In this document: positions 8,930-17,156 of the stretch, in pieces
Layout: each line of letters opens with the position of its first letter
Numbering within the stretch: position 1 is the first letter of the stretch
Assembly: GCA_946540005.1 (NCBI GenBank)
Contig: CAMNHY010000008.1
Span: forward strand, 1 to 53,039
Source of the DNA: an uncultured Clostridium sp.
GTDB taxonomy: Bacteria > Bacillota_I > Bacilli_A > Acholeplasmatales > Anaeroplasmataceae
DNA: 53,039 nucleotides
Direction of reading: 5' to 3'
Translations under genes and position numbers: made by a program
The notes under the pieces: model-generated
Databases searched by the model: none
Seen by the model: only the letters and a program-made list of their open reading frames with translations
What the model was told of the DNA's origin: nothing

Positions 8930-10081
8930 ATGGATAAGAAAAGTATTACAAATGATATTGCCTACATTGGCGTAAATGATCATGATATTGATTTATTTGA
9001 GGGTCAATTTAGTGTACCTAATGGTATGTCTTATAATAGTTATGCCATTATGGATTATAAAGTAGCAATTGTCGATGCAGTAGATAATCGTTTTGCAGAT
9101 CAATGGCTAAATAATATAAGACTTGAATTAAAAGGTAGAAGACCTGATTATTTAATTATTTCACACATGGAACCAGATCACTCTGGTAGCATCATGGATT
9201 TTGTACGTGCTTATCCTGCTATTTTGTTAGTTGGTAATGATAAGACTTTCGAAATGCTTGATAATATGTTTCCAAATAATCATGCAAATTCACGCATAAT
9301 TGTTAAAGATGGTGATACACTAGATTTAGGAGAACATATTTTAAAATTTATATATGCTCCAATGGTACATTGGCCTGAGGTTATGTTTACATATGATCAA
9401 AAGGAAGGTGTATTATTTACAGCTGATGCCTTTGGTAAGTTTGGCGCTTTAGATATTGATGAAGATTGGGATAAAGAAGCTAGAAGATATTATTATGGTA
9501 TTGTAGGTAAATTTGGTAAACCAGTATTATTAGCTTTAAATAAAATATCTAATTTAGATATTAAAGCTATTTGCCCACTTCATGGACCTGTTCTTCTTAC
9601 AAGCCTTGATTATTATATTTCTCGCTATGAGAAATGGGCAAATTATGAAGCAGATCAAGATGGCGTATTAATTGTTGTATGTTCTGCATATGGATCTACA
9701 ATGAAAGTTTGCAATAAGCTTCGTGAATTAATGGAAGAGGATTATAAGAGCGTAAAAGTTATAGACTTATTAAGATGTGATATGTCTGATGCGGTAGCTA
9801 AGGCTTTTAAGTACAAGAAATTAGTTCTTGCATCTATCACTTATAATGGTGATATGTTTCCACCAATGAAGAAATTTATTGATGCATTATGTGATAGAAA
9901 TTATCAAAATAGAAGTGTAGGATTTATACAAAATGGTTCTTGGGCACCAAATTCAGCAAGAGCCATGCAAGATAAATTAAAAGATTTAAAAGATATTAAG
10001 ATATTACCTACTGTAACAGTAAAATCTTCAGTTTATAATGACAAAGAATTAAGAACTTTGGCTGAGGCGTTAAAAGATTAA
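8930..10081 (+). CDS. Flavodiiron protein (FprA-like O2/NO reductase)
   Basis: A 383-residue A-type flavoprotein. The N-terminal beta-lactamase-like domain has diiron ligands in HMEPDHSG (H-x-E-x-D-H) and later histidines (MVHWPEV, PLHGP). The C-terminal flavodoxin domain begins near residue 245 with an FMN-binding SAYGSTMKV. Such proteins reduce O2 to water, or NO to N2O, in the cytosol of anaerobes using rubredoxin-type donors. AAGGAAGG precedes the ATG. Rubrerythrin follows 18 nt later and the pair probably forms an oxidative-stress operon. Confidence 0.93.
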   Translation: MDKKSITNDIAYIGVNDHDIDLFEGQFSVPNGMSYNSYAIMDYKVAIVDAVDNRFADQWLNNIRLELKGRRPDYLIISHMEPDHSGSIMDFVRAYPAILLVGNDKTFEMLDNMFPNNHANSRIIVKDGDTLDLGEHILKFIYAPMVHWPEVMFTYDQKEGVLFTADAFGKFGALDIDEDWDKEARRYYYGIVGKFGKPVLLALNKISNLDIKAICPLHGPVLLTSLDYYISRYEKWANYEADQDGVLIVVCSAYGSTMKVCNKLRELMEEDYKSVKVIDLLRCDMSDAVAKAFKYKKLVLASITYNGDMFPPMKKFIDALCDRNYQNRSVGFIQNGSWAPNSARAMQDKLKDLKDIKILPTVTVKSSVYNDKELRTLAEALKD

Positions 10082-10099
10082 TATATAGGAGGAATTATT

Positions 10100-10645
10100 A
10101 TGACTGAACCAAAAGATTTAAAGGGTACTCAAACAGAAAAAAATTTACAAACTGCATTTGCAGGAGAATCTCAAGCAAGAAATAAGTATACTTATTTCGC
10201 ATCTGTTGCAAAAAAAGAAGGATATGAACAAATTGCTGCAATATTCTTAGAGACTGCTGAGAACGAAAAAGAACATGCAAAATTATGGTTTAAATATCTA
10301 GATGGTATTGGAACTACTGCAGAAAATTTAAAAACTGCTGCAAGTGGTGAAAATTACGAATATACTGATATGTATAAGGAATTTGCAGAAGTTGCTGAAA
10401 AAGAAGGTTTCAAAGATTTAGCGTATAAGTTTAGAGCTGTCGGTGAAATTGAACGTCATCATGAACAAAGATATTTAGCTCTACTTGATAATATCAATAT
10501 GAAAAAAGTATTTGCTAAATCTGAAGAAAAAATGTGGAAATGCAGAAACTGCGGACATTTAGTAATTGGAAAAACTGCACCTGCAGTATGTCCTGTATGT
10601 AATCATCCACAAAGCTATTTTGAAGTTAATGCTGAAAATTACTAA
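10100..10645 (+). CDS. rbr: Rubrerythrin
   Basis: A 181-residue peroxide-scavenging diiron protein. The ferritin-like domain (residues ~5-135) has the two E-x-x-H helices (ENEKEHAK and GEIERHHE) and the entry Glu in [10 protein letters not shown]. The C-terminal rubredoxin-like domain has CRNCG and CPVCN zinc/iron knuckles. It reduces H2O2 to water. A good AGGAGG site and close spacing link it to the flavodiiron gene upstream. Confidence 0.95.
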   Translation: MTEPKDLKGTQTEKNLQTAFAGESQARNKYTYFASVAKKEGYEQIAAIFLETAENEKEHAKLWFKYLDGIGTTAENLKTAASGENYEYTDMYKEFAEVAEKEGFKDLAYKFRAVGEIERHHEQRYLALLDNINMKKVFAKSEEKMWKCRNCGHLVIGKTAPAVCPVCNHPQSYFEVNAENY

Positions 10646-10669
10646 TATTTAATTTAAAAGTGGTAAATA

Positions 10670-10722
10670 AAGTCTTTGAAAATATAGGAATAATCTCTTA
10701 TATTTATTCAAAGACTTTTTTG
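10670..10722 (+). terminator. Terminator after rubrerythrin
   Basis: AAGTCTTTGAA (10670-10680) pairs with TTCAAAGACTT (10707-10717), followed by a T-run. Confidence 0.85.
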
Positions 10723-10748
10723 CTTGATAAAAACATTTATGGTATAAT
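10720..10748 (+). promoter_or_regulatory. Promoter of the RDD-protein operon
   Basis: TTGCTT (10720-10725), a 17-nt spacer and an extended -10 TGGTATAAT (10740-10748). The -35 overlaps the T-run of the preceding terminator. Confidence 0.65.
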
Positions 10749-10774
10749 TTTTTTATAGAAAGAAGTGATATAAA

Positions 10775-11524
10775 ATGGTGAAAGCATCTACTTTACAAAG
10801 ATTTGGTGCGTTTATAATAGATATAGCAATTATAATCTTTGTATATAGTATTATTATAAGATTTGTAAATGTTAATATTAAGATTCCTCAAATGGGTGAA
10901 GAAGTTATTAATGCAATGGGAGATGATTTAAAAGCTTTTTATTTAAAAGACCCATCATCTTTCCCATTAAGAATATTTAGTGCTGATAGTAATATTTCAA
11001 ATGCATATCAAGCGTGGATTCAAAGCAATGAATATTTAAGCTTCTATGCATCTTATAGAAATGCATTATTTTCACTAGCTGGAATTATTATTTTAATAAT
11101 TACATCTATAGTTTTTATATATATGGTTATTCTACCATATTTTTGGGACAAACAAACTGTTGGAAGATTAATATTAAAAGTTAAAGTTGTTAATGAAGAT
11201 GAAACTAAGCCAAGCTTTTTAACTTATTTAATTCGTGAAGTTGTAGGCGGAGTATTAATTAATTTATTAAATGTTTTCTTCTTCGTAATAGCTATTATTA
11301 ATATTGTGTTTATCTCAAAAAAGAATTATACAATAGGCGATATGATTTCAAAAACTAAGCTTATTAGATATGATGAAGAAAGTAAAGCTATTAAAGAGAG
11401 TATAGTTGATAGTGATGACGATATCTTAAAAGCTGATACAAATGAGAATAAGATTGAATCAAATGTAGAAGAATATGAAATTGTCGTTGACCCAGAAGAT
11501 AATTGGAATGATAAGAATGAATAA
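10775..11524 (+). CDS. RDD-family membrane protein
   Basis: A 249-residue membrane protein with the RDD signature at its start (RFGAFIIDIAIIIFV). Two further hydrophobic stretches lie near residues 95-125 and 145-180, and GRLILKVKV follows the second helix as is usual in the family. The last 50 residues are acidic and cytosolic. RDD proteins are of uncertain function; some are linked to ion or compatible-solute transport. It is first of three overlapping or close genes; the next starts inside its 3' end. Confidence 0.8.
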   Translation: MVKASTLQRFGAFIIDIAIIIFVYSIIIRFVNVNIKIPQMGEEVINAMGDDLKAFYLKDPSSFPLRIFSADSNISNAYQAWIQSNEYLSFYASYRNALFSLAGIIILIITSIVFIYMVILPYFWDKQTVGRLILKVKVVNEDETKPSFLTYLIREVVGGVLINLLNVFFFVIAIINIVFISKKNYTIGDMISKTKLIRYDEESKAIKESIVDSDDDILKADTNENKIESNVEEYEIVVDPEDNWNDKNE

Positions 11525-12077
11525 ATACATATTATTAACTAAATCTAATGATATTGATATAAGTTTGTTTAATGATTTTTTAAAGGATTTACTCAAAAAT
11601 TATGAATTATTAACGTTAAATGATTATTTCTTAATTAAACATCAATATCAAGATGATAAGGAATTAGAAGATGCAATTAATTCATATATGTTTGATGTTG
11701 AAATAAATGCTAAAGTATTCTTTGGCACATATCAAAATGATGCTGAATTAGATGATGAATTATTTGTAATAACTAAATATTTTAACAATTCATTAAAGGA
11801 TATTTTTTATGATAAAAAGAAATTATTAAGTGAATATTTAACGCATGACTTAGATGATTTTAAAAGTATTGTGTTAAAAGAGTATTCAAATGATTTCGAT
11901 ATGCAAAATACTCTTAAAGTATTCTTTTTAAATAATATGAATGTTTTAAAAAGTAGTAAAGATTTATATGTTCATAGAAATACCTTAATTAATAAGTTAG
12001 ATCGATTTAAAGAAAAGACAGGATATGATCCTAAAGATTTTAAGGATGCATATTTAATTTATAGTCTTATAAAATAG
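11517..12077 (+). CDS. PucR/CdaR-type C-terminal HTH protein
   Basis: A 186-residue protein whose last ~55 residues (from LKVFFLNNMN through VHRNTLINKLDRFKE to the end) match the PucR C-terminal helix-turn-helix. The N-terminal part is acidic and not recognised, and lacks the GGDEF-like or sensor domains of full-length PucR regulators. ATG 11517 overlaps the RDD gene by 8 nt, so the two are probably coupled. It may regulate the neighbouring membrane genes, which is inference only. Confidence 0.7.
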   Translation: MNKYILLTKSNDIDISLFNDFLKDLLKNYELLTLNDYFLIKHQYQDDKELEDAINSYMFDVEINAKVFFGTYQNDAELDDELFVITKYFNNSLKDIFYDKKKLLSEYLTHDLDDFKSIVLKEYSNDFDMQNTLKVFFLNNMNVLKSSKDLYVHRNTLINKLDRFKEKTGYDPKDFKDAYLIYSLIK

Positions 12078-12084
12078 GTGGATT

Positions 12085-13005
12085 ATGGGTATAATACAAA
12101 GTTTTATTTCTGAATTTATGACTTTCTATTTAATATATTTTATAGTTAGTTTATTTAGAAGCGCAAAGGGTAGATTAATATCATTTATTTTAATAACACT
12201 ATCTTATATCGGATATTTAGTTTGGCCAATTATGTCTATTATTGCATTCAGTACTGATATTGGTCAATTATCTGAACTTGATAGAAATTCTCTTGGTAAT
12301 GAAATAACAATGATTTATATTGTTTATGCAGCTCAAATATTGACTACAACAATTGCGTATTTCTTATTTACTTATTTATTCTATGGCAGATCAATACAAT
12401 TTAAAAATAGACGTCTTAAAGCTTTTGAAAAAGCATATAATGGTAAACAAAATATATTATCTATTATTTGCCAAATAGGAATGATTATTTTATCAATAGC
12501 TTTAATTGTAATAGGTATTGTGTTATTTGCAAATATTAAATCTGTAAGTTCTGGTAAATTATTAATGGTAATTATTTCATCTAGCGCGCTTGTTGTTGTT
12601 GGATTAATTATCTTAATAGTTACATTGTTAGGCTTTAGAAAAAAAGGCGTTAATGTATCAAAGGTTGTTAAAATTGAAAAAACTAACGATTTCTATTTTT
12701 ATATTAAAACACAATATGAATCATATTTATATAAATCTAATGGAAGAACATTAAAAGATTCAATTAATGGATTTGATGATTATTATGTAATTGAGAATTT
12801 TGGTACAATTATACAAAATGGAAATAAAAAAGAGATTTATGGATTAAATGTATCATCAGTTGATCATAATTTATTGAATTTAATTAATTTAGATTTAATT
12901 AAAAATGATAAATTATATGATTTAATAATTTCTATTGATAAACTTAATAAAGAAGTTATTACAGTAGATGATGAGTTTAATGTTATTAATCGAAAAAATA
13001 GATAA
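12085..13005 (+). CDS. Polytopic membrane protein of unknown function
   Basis: 306 residues with about five hydrophobic segments (near 5-25, 32-55, 72-95, 125-150 and 155-182), then a ~120-residue cytosolic tail containing TNDFYFYIKTQYESYLY. I do not recognise the family. It starts 7 nt after the PucR-like gene (TAGGTGG site) and ends in a terminator, so it belongs to the same operon. Confidence 0.7.
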   Translation: MGIIQSFISEFMTFYLIYFIVSLFRSAKGRLISFILITLSYIGYLVWPIMSIIAFSTDIGQLSELDRNSLGNEITMIYIVYAAQILTTTIAYFLFTYLFYGRSIQFKNRRLKAFEKAYNGKQNILSIICQIGMIILSIALIVIGIVLFANIKSVSSGKLLMVIISSSALVVVGLIILIVTLLGFRKKGVNVSKVVKIEKTNDFYFYIKTQYESYLYKSNGRTLKDSINGFDDYYVIENFGTIIQNGNKKEIYGLNVSSVDHNLLNLINLDLIKNDKLYDLIISIDKLNKEVITVDDEFNVINRKNR

Positions 13006-13031
13006 AAATGTGCACTTTGCACATTTTTTTT
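13006..13031 (+). terminator. Terminator after the RDD operon
   Basis: AAATGTGCA and TGCACATTT pair around CTT, followed by T8. The first arm begins at the stop codon. Confidence 0.85.
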
Positions 13032-13043
13032 ATGAAAGCGTTT

Positions 13044-13052
13044 TGGTATAAT
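13044..13052 (+). promoter_or_regulatory. Extended -10 promoter of the sugar ABC ATPase gene
   Basis: TGGTATAAT, an extended -10; the -35 region overlaps the preceding terminator's T-run and is weak. Confidence 0.5.
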
Positions 13053-13077
13053 ATTTTTGTATTATGGAGGAAAATCT

Positions 13078-14202
13078 ATGGCAACTTTAAGCTTAAGAAA
13101 TATAAATAAGATTTACCCTAACGGTACACAAGCTGTATTCGATTTTAATCTTGAAATCGCTGATAAGGACTTCGTTTGTTTCGTAGGTCCATCAGGTTGT
13201 GGTAAAACAACTACTCTACGTATGATTGCAGGTCTTGAGGACATTTCTTCAGGTGATCTATTCATCGACGGTGTAAGAGTTAATGATGTAGCATCAAAGA
13301 ATAGAGACATCGCTATGTGTTTCCAATCTTATGCGCTATATCCACATATGTCAGTTTATGACAATCTAGCATTCGGTCTTCGTTTAAGAGGTATTGATAG
13401 AAGAGAAATCAATCACCGTGTAAGAGAAGCAAGTAGAATGCTTGGGCTTGACCCATATTTAAAGAGAAAACCAAGAGACTTATCAGGTGGTCAACAACAA
13501 AGAGTTGCACTTGGTAGAGCTATCGTTAGACATGCTCGTGTATTCTTAATGGACGAACCACTATCTAACCTAGATGCTAAGCTTCGTGTTTCTACACGTG
13601 GTGAATTAATTAAGTTACACAAGAGACTTGGTTCTACAACTATCTATGTAACACATGACCAAATTGAAGCTATGACAATGGCTACTAAGATTGTAGTTAT
13701 GAAATTAGGTAGAATTCAACAAGTTGGTGTTCCAAAAGAAATTTATGACCATCCAGCAAATGTATTCGTTGGTGGATTCATTGGTACACCTCCAATGAAC
13801 TTTATTCATGGTACTGTATCTGAAGATGGTATCTTCACTGCAAAAGACGGTACTACAATTGAAGTTCCTGCAGGTAAGGTTGATCTTGTAAAACAAAAAG
13901 GATATATCGGTAAAGAAGTATATCTTGGAATTCGTCCTGAAGATATTCATGATGAACAAGAACCTATTATGTTTGAAACATATCCAAATGCTGTAGTTAA
14001 CTGCAAGGTTAAGATTTCAGAATTACTTGGTTCAGAAACAAACATCTATACTGAAGTTAGTGGAGATGCTGTTATCGCTTCTGTACCTTCTCGTTCAGAT
14101 TTAACATTTGATTCAGATGTTAAGCTTGTATTCGATATGAATAAGTGCCATTTCTTTGATGTTGAATCAGAAATGAATCTTGAATTCGTTAATGCTGACT
14201 AA
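13078..14202 (+). CDS. ugpC: Carbohydrate ABC transporter ATPase (MsmK/UgpC/MalK type)
   Basis: A 374-residue ATPase shared by carbohydrate importers. Motifs are Walker A GPSGCGKTTTL, signature LSGGQQQRV, Walker B FLMDEPLSNLD and H-loop VTHDQIEAMT. The C-terminal ~130 residues form the OB-fold regulatory domain (LGIRPEDIHD). ATG 13078 is preceded by GGAGG at 13065-13069. No permease or binding protein is adjacent, so it probably serves several sugar importers in trans, as MsmK does in streptococci. Confidence 0.93.
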   Translation: MATLSLRNINKIYPNGTQAVFDFNLEIADKDFVCFVGPSGCGKTTTLRMIAGLEDISSGDLFIDGVRVNDVASKNRDIAMCFQSYALYPHMSVYDNLAFGLRLRGIDRREINHRVREASRMLGLDPYLKRKPRDLSGGQQQRVALGRAIVRHARVFLMDEPLSNLDAKLRVSTRGELIKLHKRLGSTTIYVTHDQIEAMTMATKIVVMKLGRIQQVGVPKEIYDHPANVFVGGFIGTPPMNFIHGTVSEDGIFTAKDGTTIEVPAGKVDLVKQKGYIGKEVYLGIRPEDIHDEQEPIMFETYPNAVVNCKVKISELLGSETNIYTEVSGDAVIASVPSRSDLTFDSDVKLVFDMNKCHFFDVESEMNLEFVNAD

Positions 14203-14211
14203 TAAATATTT

Positions 14212-14239
14212 AAGCCACTAACACTCTTAGTGGCTTTTT
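14212..14239 (+). terminator. Terminator after the sugar ABC ATPase gene
   Basis: AGCCACTAA pairs with TTAGTGGCT around CACTC, followed by T5. Confidence 0.9.
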
Positions 14240-14251
14240 ACTGATTTTTAA

Positions 14252-14280
14252 TTTACTAGAAAATTATAAAATGTTATAAT
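14252..14280 (+). promoter_or_regulatory. pgk promoter
   Basis: TTTACT (14252-14257), a 17-nt spacer and TATAAT (14275-14280). A second TATAAT at 14294-14299 could be an additional start. Confidence 0.6.
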
Positions 14281-14326
14281 TATTAAGAAGTGTTATAATC
14301 ACTAAATTTTAATGGAGGAAAATAAT

Positions 14327-15550
14327 ATGGCTAAAAAAGTTTTAACTGATTTAGATGTAAAAGGTAAAAAAGTTTTAATTCGTGTTGATTTTAACGTACC
14401 TATGAAAGATGGTAAGATTACTGATAATACACGTGTTGTTGCTGCATTACCTACTATAAAATATGTAATTGAAAATGGTGGAAAGGCAATCGTATTCTCT
14501 CACCTTGGTAGAATTAAGTCTGCTGATGATTTTAAGAAGAACGATATTACACCAGTTGCACATGAGTTAGAAAAGGAAATTGGACAAAAGGTTACTTTTG
14601 TAAATGCTACTCGTGGTAAAGCTTTAGAAGATGCAATTGCTGCAATGAAAGACGGAGAAATCGTTATGTTCCAAAATACTCGTTATGAGGACTTCGATTT
14701 AGCTTCTAATACTGAAACTAAGAAAGAAAGCAAGAATAACGAAGAACTTGGTGCATATTGGGCAAGTCTTGGTGACTTATTCGTAAATGATGCATTCGGA
14801 ACTGCTCACAGAGCTGCTGCATCTAATGTTGGTATTGCTGCTCACATTGGAGAAGGTAAGTCTGCTGCTGGTTTCTTACTAGAAAAGGAAATTAAGTTCA
14901 TCGGTGGTGCTGTAGATAGCCCTAAGAGACCATATGTTGCTATTATGGGTGGATCTAAGGTATCTGATAAGATTGGCGTAATTGAAGCTTTAATCCAAAA
15001 GGCTGATAAGGTTCTTGTTGGTGGAGCTATGATGTTTACTTTCTTAAAGGCTTTAGGTAAGAATATTGGTTCATCTCGTTGCGAGGAACAAGAATTCGTT
15101 GATTTAGCTAAGTCTTTATTAGATAAGGCAAATGGTAAGATTGTATTACCAGTTGATGCTGTTGTAAATACTGCATTTGAAGATGTTCCAGGTACTGCAA
15201 AGTCAGTTGATAGCTTTGATGCTAATGACATGGGACTTGATATCGGACCAAAGACATTAGAATTATTCAAAAAAGAATTAGCAGGTGCTAAGACTGTTGT
15301 TTGGAATGGACCTATGGGTGTATTCGAAATGAAGAATTATGCTGCAGGTACTATTGGTGTATGTGACTTATTAGCTGATTTAACTAAAGAAGGTGCTGCT
15401 ACTATTATTGGTGGTGGTGATTCTGCAGCTGCTGCAAACCAATTAGGTTATGGAGATAAGGTATCTCATATCTCAACTGGTGGTGGAGCTTCTCTTGAAT
15501 ATTTAGAGGGAAAGACTTTACCAGGTATTGCTTGTATTAGCGAAAAGTAA
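14327..15550 (+). CDS. pgk: Phosphoglycerate kinase
   Basis: A 407-residue glycolytic kinase making ATP from 1,3-bisphosphoglycerate in the cytosol. Family motifs: [15 protein letters not shown], the [11 protein letters not shown] hinge and the C-terminal nucleotide loop [11 protein letters not shown] 14327 has GGAGG (14314-14318) in front of it. It begins the pgk-HPr-tpiA operon, which ends at the hairpin in tpiA. Confidence 0.97.
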   Translation: MAKKVLTDLDVKGKKVLIRVDFNVPMKDGKITDNTRVVAALPTIKYVIENGGKAIVFSHLGRIKSADDFKKNDITPVAHELEKEIGQKVTFVNATRGKALEDAIAAMKDGEIVMFQNTRYEDFDLASNTETKKESKNNEELGAYWASLGDLFVNDAFGTAHRAAASNVGIAAHIGEGKSAAGFLLEKEIKFIGGAVDSPKRPYVAIMGGSKVSDKIGVIEALIQKADKVLVGGAMMFTFLKALGKNIGSSRCEEQEFVDLAKSLLDKANGKIVLPVDAVVNTAFEDVPGTAKSVDSFDANDMGLDIGPKTLELFKKELAGAKTVVWNGPMGVFEMKNYAAGTIGVCDLLADLTKEGAATIIGGGDSAAAANQLGYGDKVSHISTGGGASLEYLEGKTLPGIACISEK

Positions 15551-15597
15551 TTTTAAAAGAAGAAGAATTAGATTAGAAGAAGAGAGGATTAAGCAAT

Positions 15598-15849
15598 ATG
15601 GAAAAGAAGATTGTAGTAAAAAGTACTGTAGGTCTACATGCTAGTCTAGCTGCAAAAGTAGTTCAAGCTGCTTCAAAATATTCTGTAGACATTACATTGC
15701 ATTATCATGATAAAGTTGTAGATGTTAAATCTATTCTAGGTTTAATGTCTTTAGCTGTACCACAAGGTGAGAATGTAGTTGTTGTTGCTCAAGGTGACCA
15801 AGCAGAAAGAGCAATTGATGAAATTGCTGATTTATTAGAGAGTAGATAG
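15598..15849 (+). CDS. ptsH: HPr-family phosphocarrier with variant active site
   Basis: An 83-residue HPr-like protein of normal length. The phosphorylatable histidine (His14, equivalent to His15) is present, but the usual HARPA loop reads HASLA, so the conserved Arg17 and Pro18 are replaced by Ser and Leu. The Ser46 site (KSILGLMSL, Ser45) for HPr kinase is intact. By family it passes phosphate from EI to PTS EIIA proteins and, Ser-phosphorylated, acts with CcpA. The altered loop raises the option of a mainly regulatory, Crh-like role. It sits between pgk and tpiA with an AGAGAGGA site. Confidence 0.85.
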   Translation: MEKKIVVKSTVGLHASLAAKVVQAASKYSVDITLHYHDKVVDVKSILGLMSLAVPQGENVVVVAQGDQAERAIDEIADLLESR

Positions 15850-15865
15850 TATAAAAGGAGGGCCT

Positions 15866-16654
15866 ATGCGTAAGCCAATTGTTGCAGGAAACTGGAAGAT
15901 GTATAAGACCCGTGATGAGGGTATACATTTCGTTTACGATGTAAATGATGAAGTTCCTGACAAAGATGTTGTTGAGACCGTAATATGTGCTCCTTCTATC
16001 CTATTAAGATGTCTTACAAGACGTCAAGGTGAAAACCTTAGAATAGGTGCACAAAATATGCATTACGAAGAAGAAGGAGCATATACTGGTGAAATTTCTC
16101 CATCTATGCTATCTTCAACTGGAGTAACATATTGTATTATTGGACACAGTGAGCGTCGTCAATTCAACGGAGAAACAGAAACCGATGTTAATTTAAAACT
16201 AAAGGCCGCCTTAAAACATCATATAATTCCAATTGTTTGCGTCGGAGAAACAAAAGACCAATATGAACACGCAGACACTGATTATATCTTAGGACTTCAA
16301 GTTAAATTAGCATTAAAGGATATTTCAATAGAAGATATTCCAAACATAGTGATTGCTTACGAACCTATTTGGGCTGTTGGTGCTAAACAAGCAGCTCCAA
16401 CAGATTTAGCAAATGCTAAATGTGGTTTCATAAGAAAGATAATTGCTAAGACATATAACAAAGAAGTGGCAAATCAAATTAGAATCCTTTATGGTGGTTC
16501 AGTTAATAAGACTAATTTTAGAGAACTTATTAGACAAGAACACGTAGATGGAGCACTACTTGGTAGAGCTTCTCTTGATTCTAACCATTTCTTAGAAATT
16601 TGCCAAATGGCAGTTGATTATGTAAAAGAAGTAGAAAAGGGACAAGCTGAATAG
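15866..16654 (+). CDS. tpiA: Triosephosphate isomerase with variant loop 6
   Basis: 262 residues of TIM-barrel isomerase interconverting DHAP and glyceraldehyde-3-phosphate. Catalytic residues are visible: Lys11 (GNWKM), His94 (IIGHSERR), Glu166 (AYEPIWA) and the phosphate loop LYGGSV. The mobile lid, normally WAIGTGK, reads WAVGAKQ, so the family's TGK is replaced. Such lids occur in TPI paralogues, so a related sugar-phosphate substrate is possible, but operon context with pgk favours glycolysis. AAGGAGGG precedes the ATG. Confidence 0.88.
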   Translation: MRKPIVAGNWKMYKTRDEGIHFVYDVNDEVPDKDVVETVICAPSILLRCLTRRQGENLRIGAQNMHYEEEGAYTGEISPSMLSSTGVTYCIIGHSERRQFNGETETDVNLKLKAALKHHIIPIVCVGETKDQYEHADTDYILGLQVKLALKDISIEDIPNIVIAYEPIWAVGAKQAAPTDLANAKCGFIRKIIAKTYNKEVANQIRILYGGSVNKTNFRELIRQEHVDGALLGRASLDSNHFLEICQMAVDYVKEVEKGQAE

Positions 16655-16666
16655 CTTGTCTTTTTT
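16641..16666 (+). terminator. Terminator overlapping the tpiA stop codon
   Basis: GACAAGCT (16641-16648) pairs with AGCTTGTC (16653-16660), then T6. The tpiA stop (16652-16654) lies in the hairpin, so the stem partly encodes the last residues. Confidence 0.85.
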
Positions 16667-16689
16667 AAGAAAATTATTGAGGAGAACTT

Positions 16690-17103
16690 ATGGTAAAAGA
16701 GATTATTAAAGATAAAGAAATCCTATCTAAAGTTTGTGATGATATCACAAAAGGTGATAGACAAATTATCCGTGATTTAGTTGACACATTAAAAGCTAAT
16801 AGTGAAGAGTGTGTTTGCTTAGCTGCTAATCAAATCGGTTATACAAAGAGAGTATTAGCATATTTTGACAATGGTAGAATCTTTGTAATGGTAAATCCTA
16901 AGGTTGTCGGTCATTCAATGGAAGCTGTTGAATGCGAAGAAGGATGCTTGTCATTAGAAGGTGTAACTAAAGTTTCTAGATATAAGACAATTAAGATTAA
17001 ATTTGAAGATGAAAACTTCAAAGTTAAAACTAATTCATATAATGGTTTCGTTGCAGAATGTATTCAACACATGCTTGACCATTTTGAAGGTACATTAATT
17101 TAA
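16690..17103 (+). CDS. Peptide deformylase-like protein lacking the catalytic Glu
   Basis: 137 residues with all three deformylase motifs: CLAANQIG (motif 1, with Cys for the first Gly pair), EGCLS (84-88, metal ligand Cys86) and QHMLDH (126-131). The metal ligands His127 and His131 remain, but the general-base Glu of HExxH is Met128. By family, deformylases remove the N-formyl group from nascent proteins; without this Glu, activity is expected to be very low. It could be a pseudo-enzyme or have another role; a second, canonical def elsewhere is likely. TGAGGAGA precedes the ATG. Confidence 0.8.
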   Translation: MVKEIIKDKEILSKVCDDITKGDRQIIRDLVDTLKANSEECVCLAANQIGYTKRVLAYFDNGRIFVMVNPKVVGHSMEAVECEEGCLSLEGVTKVSRYKTIKIKFEDENFKVKTNSYNGFVAECIQHMLDHFEGTLI

Positions 17104-17114
17104 TTAATTTGCAA

Positions 17115-17156
17115 AAAAAAGAGATTATGAATTTTTTCATAATCTCAATTTTTTTA
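17115..17156. terminator. Bidirectional terminator between convergent genes
   Basis: GAGATTATGA (17121-17130) pairs with TCATAATCTC (17137-17146), flanked by A8 and T7, serving the deformylase-like gene on + and the ABC permease on -. Confidence 0.85.

Noticed and set aside
14842-15270. 142-codon minus-strand frame within pgk.
   Set aside because: A shadow of the well-conserved pgk coding frame.
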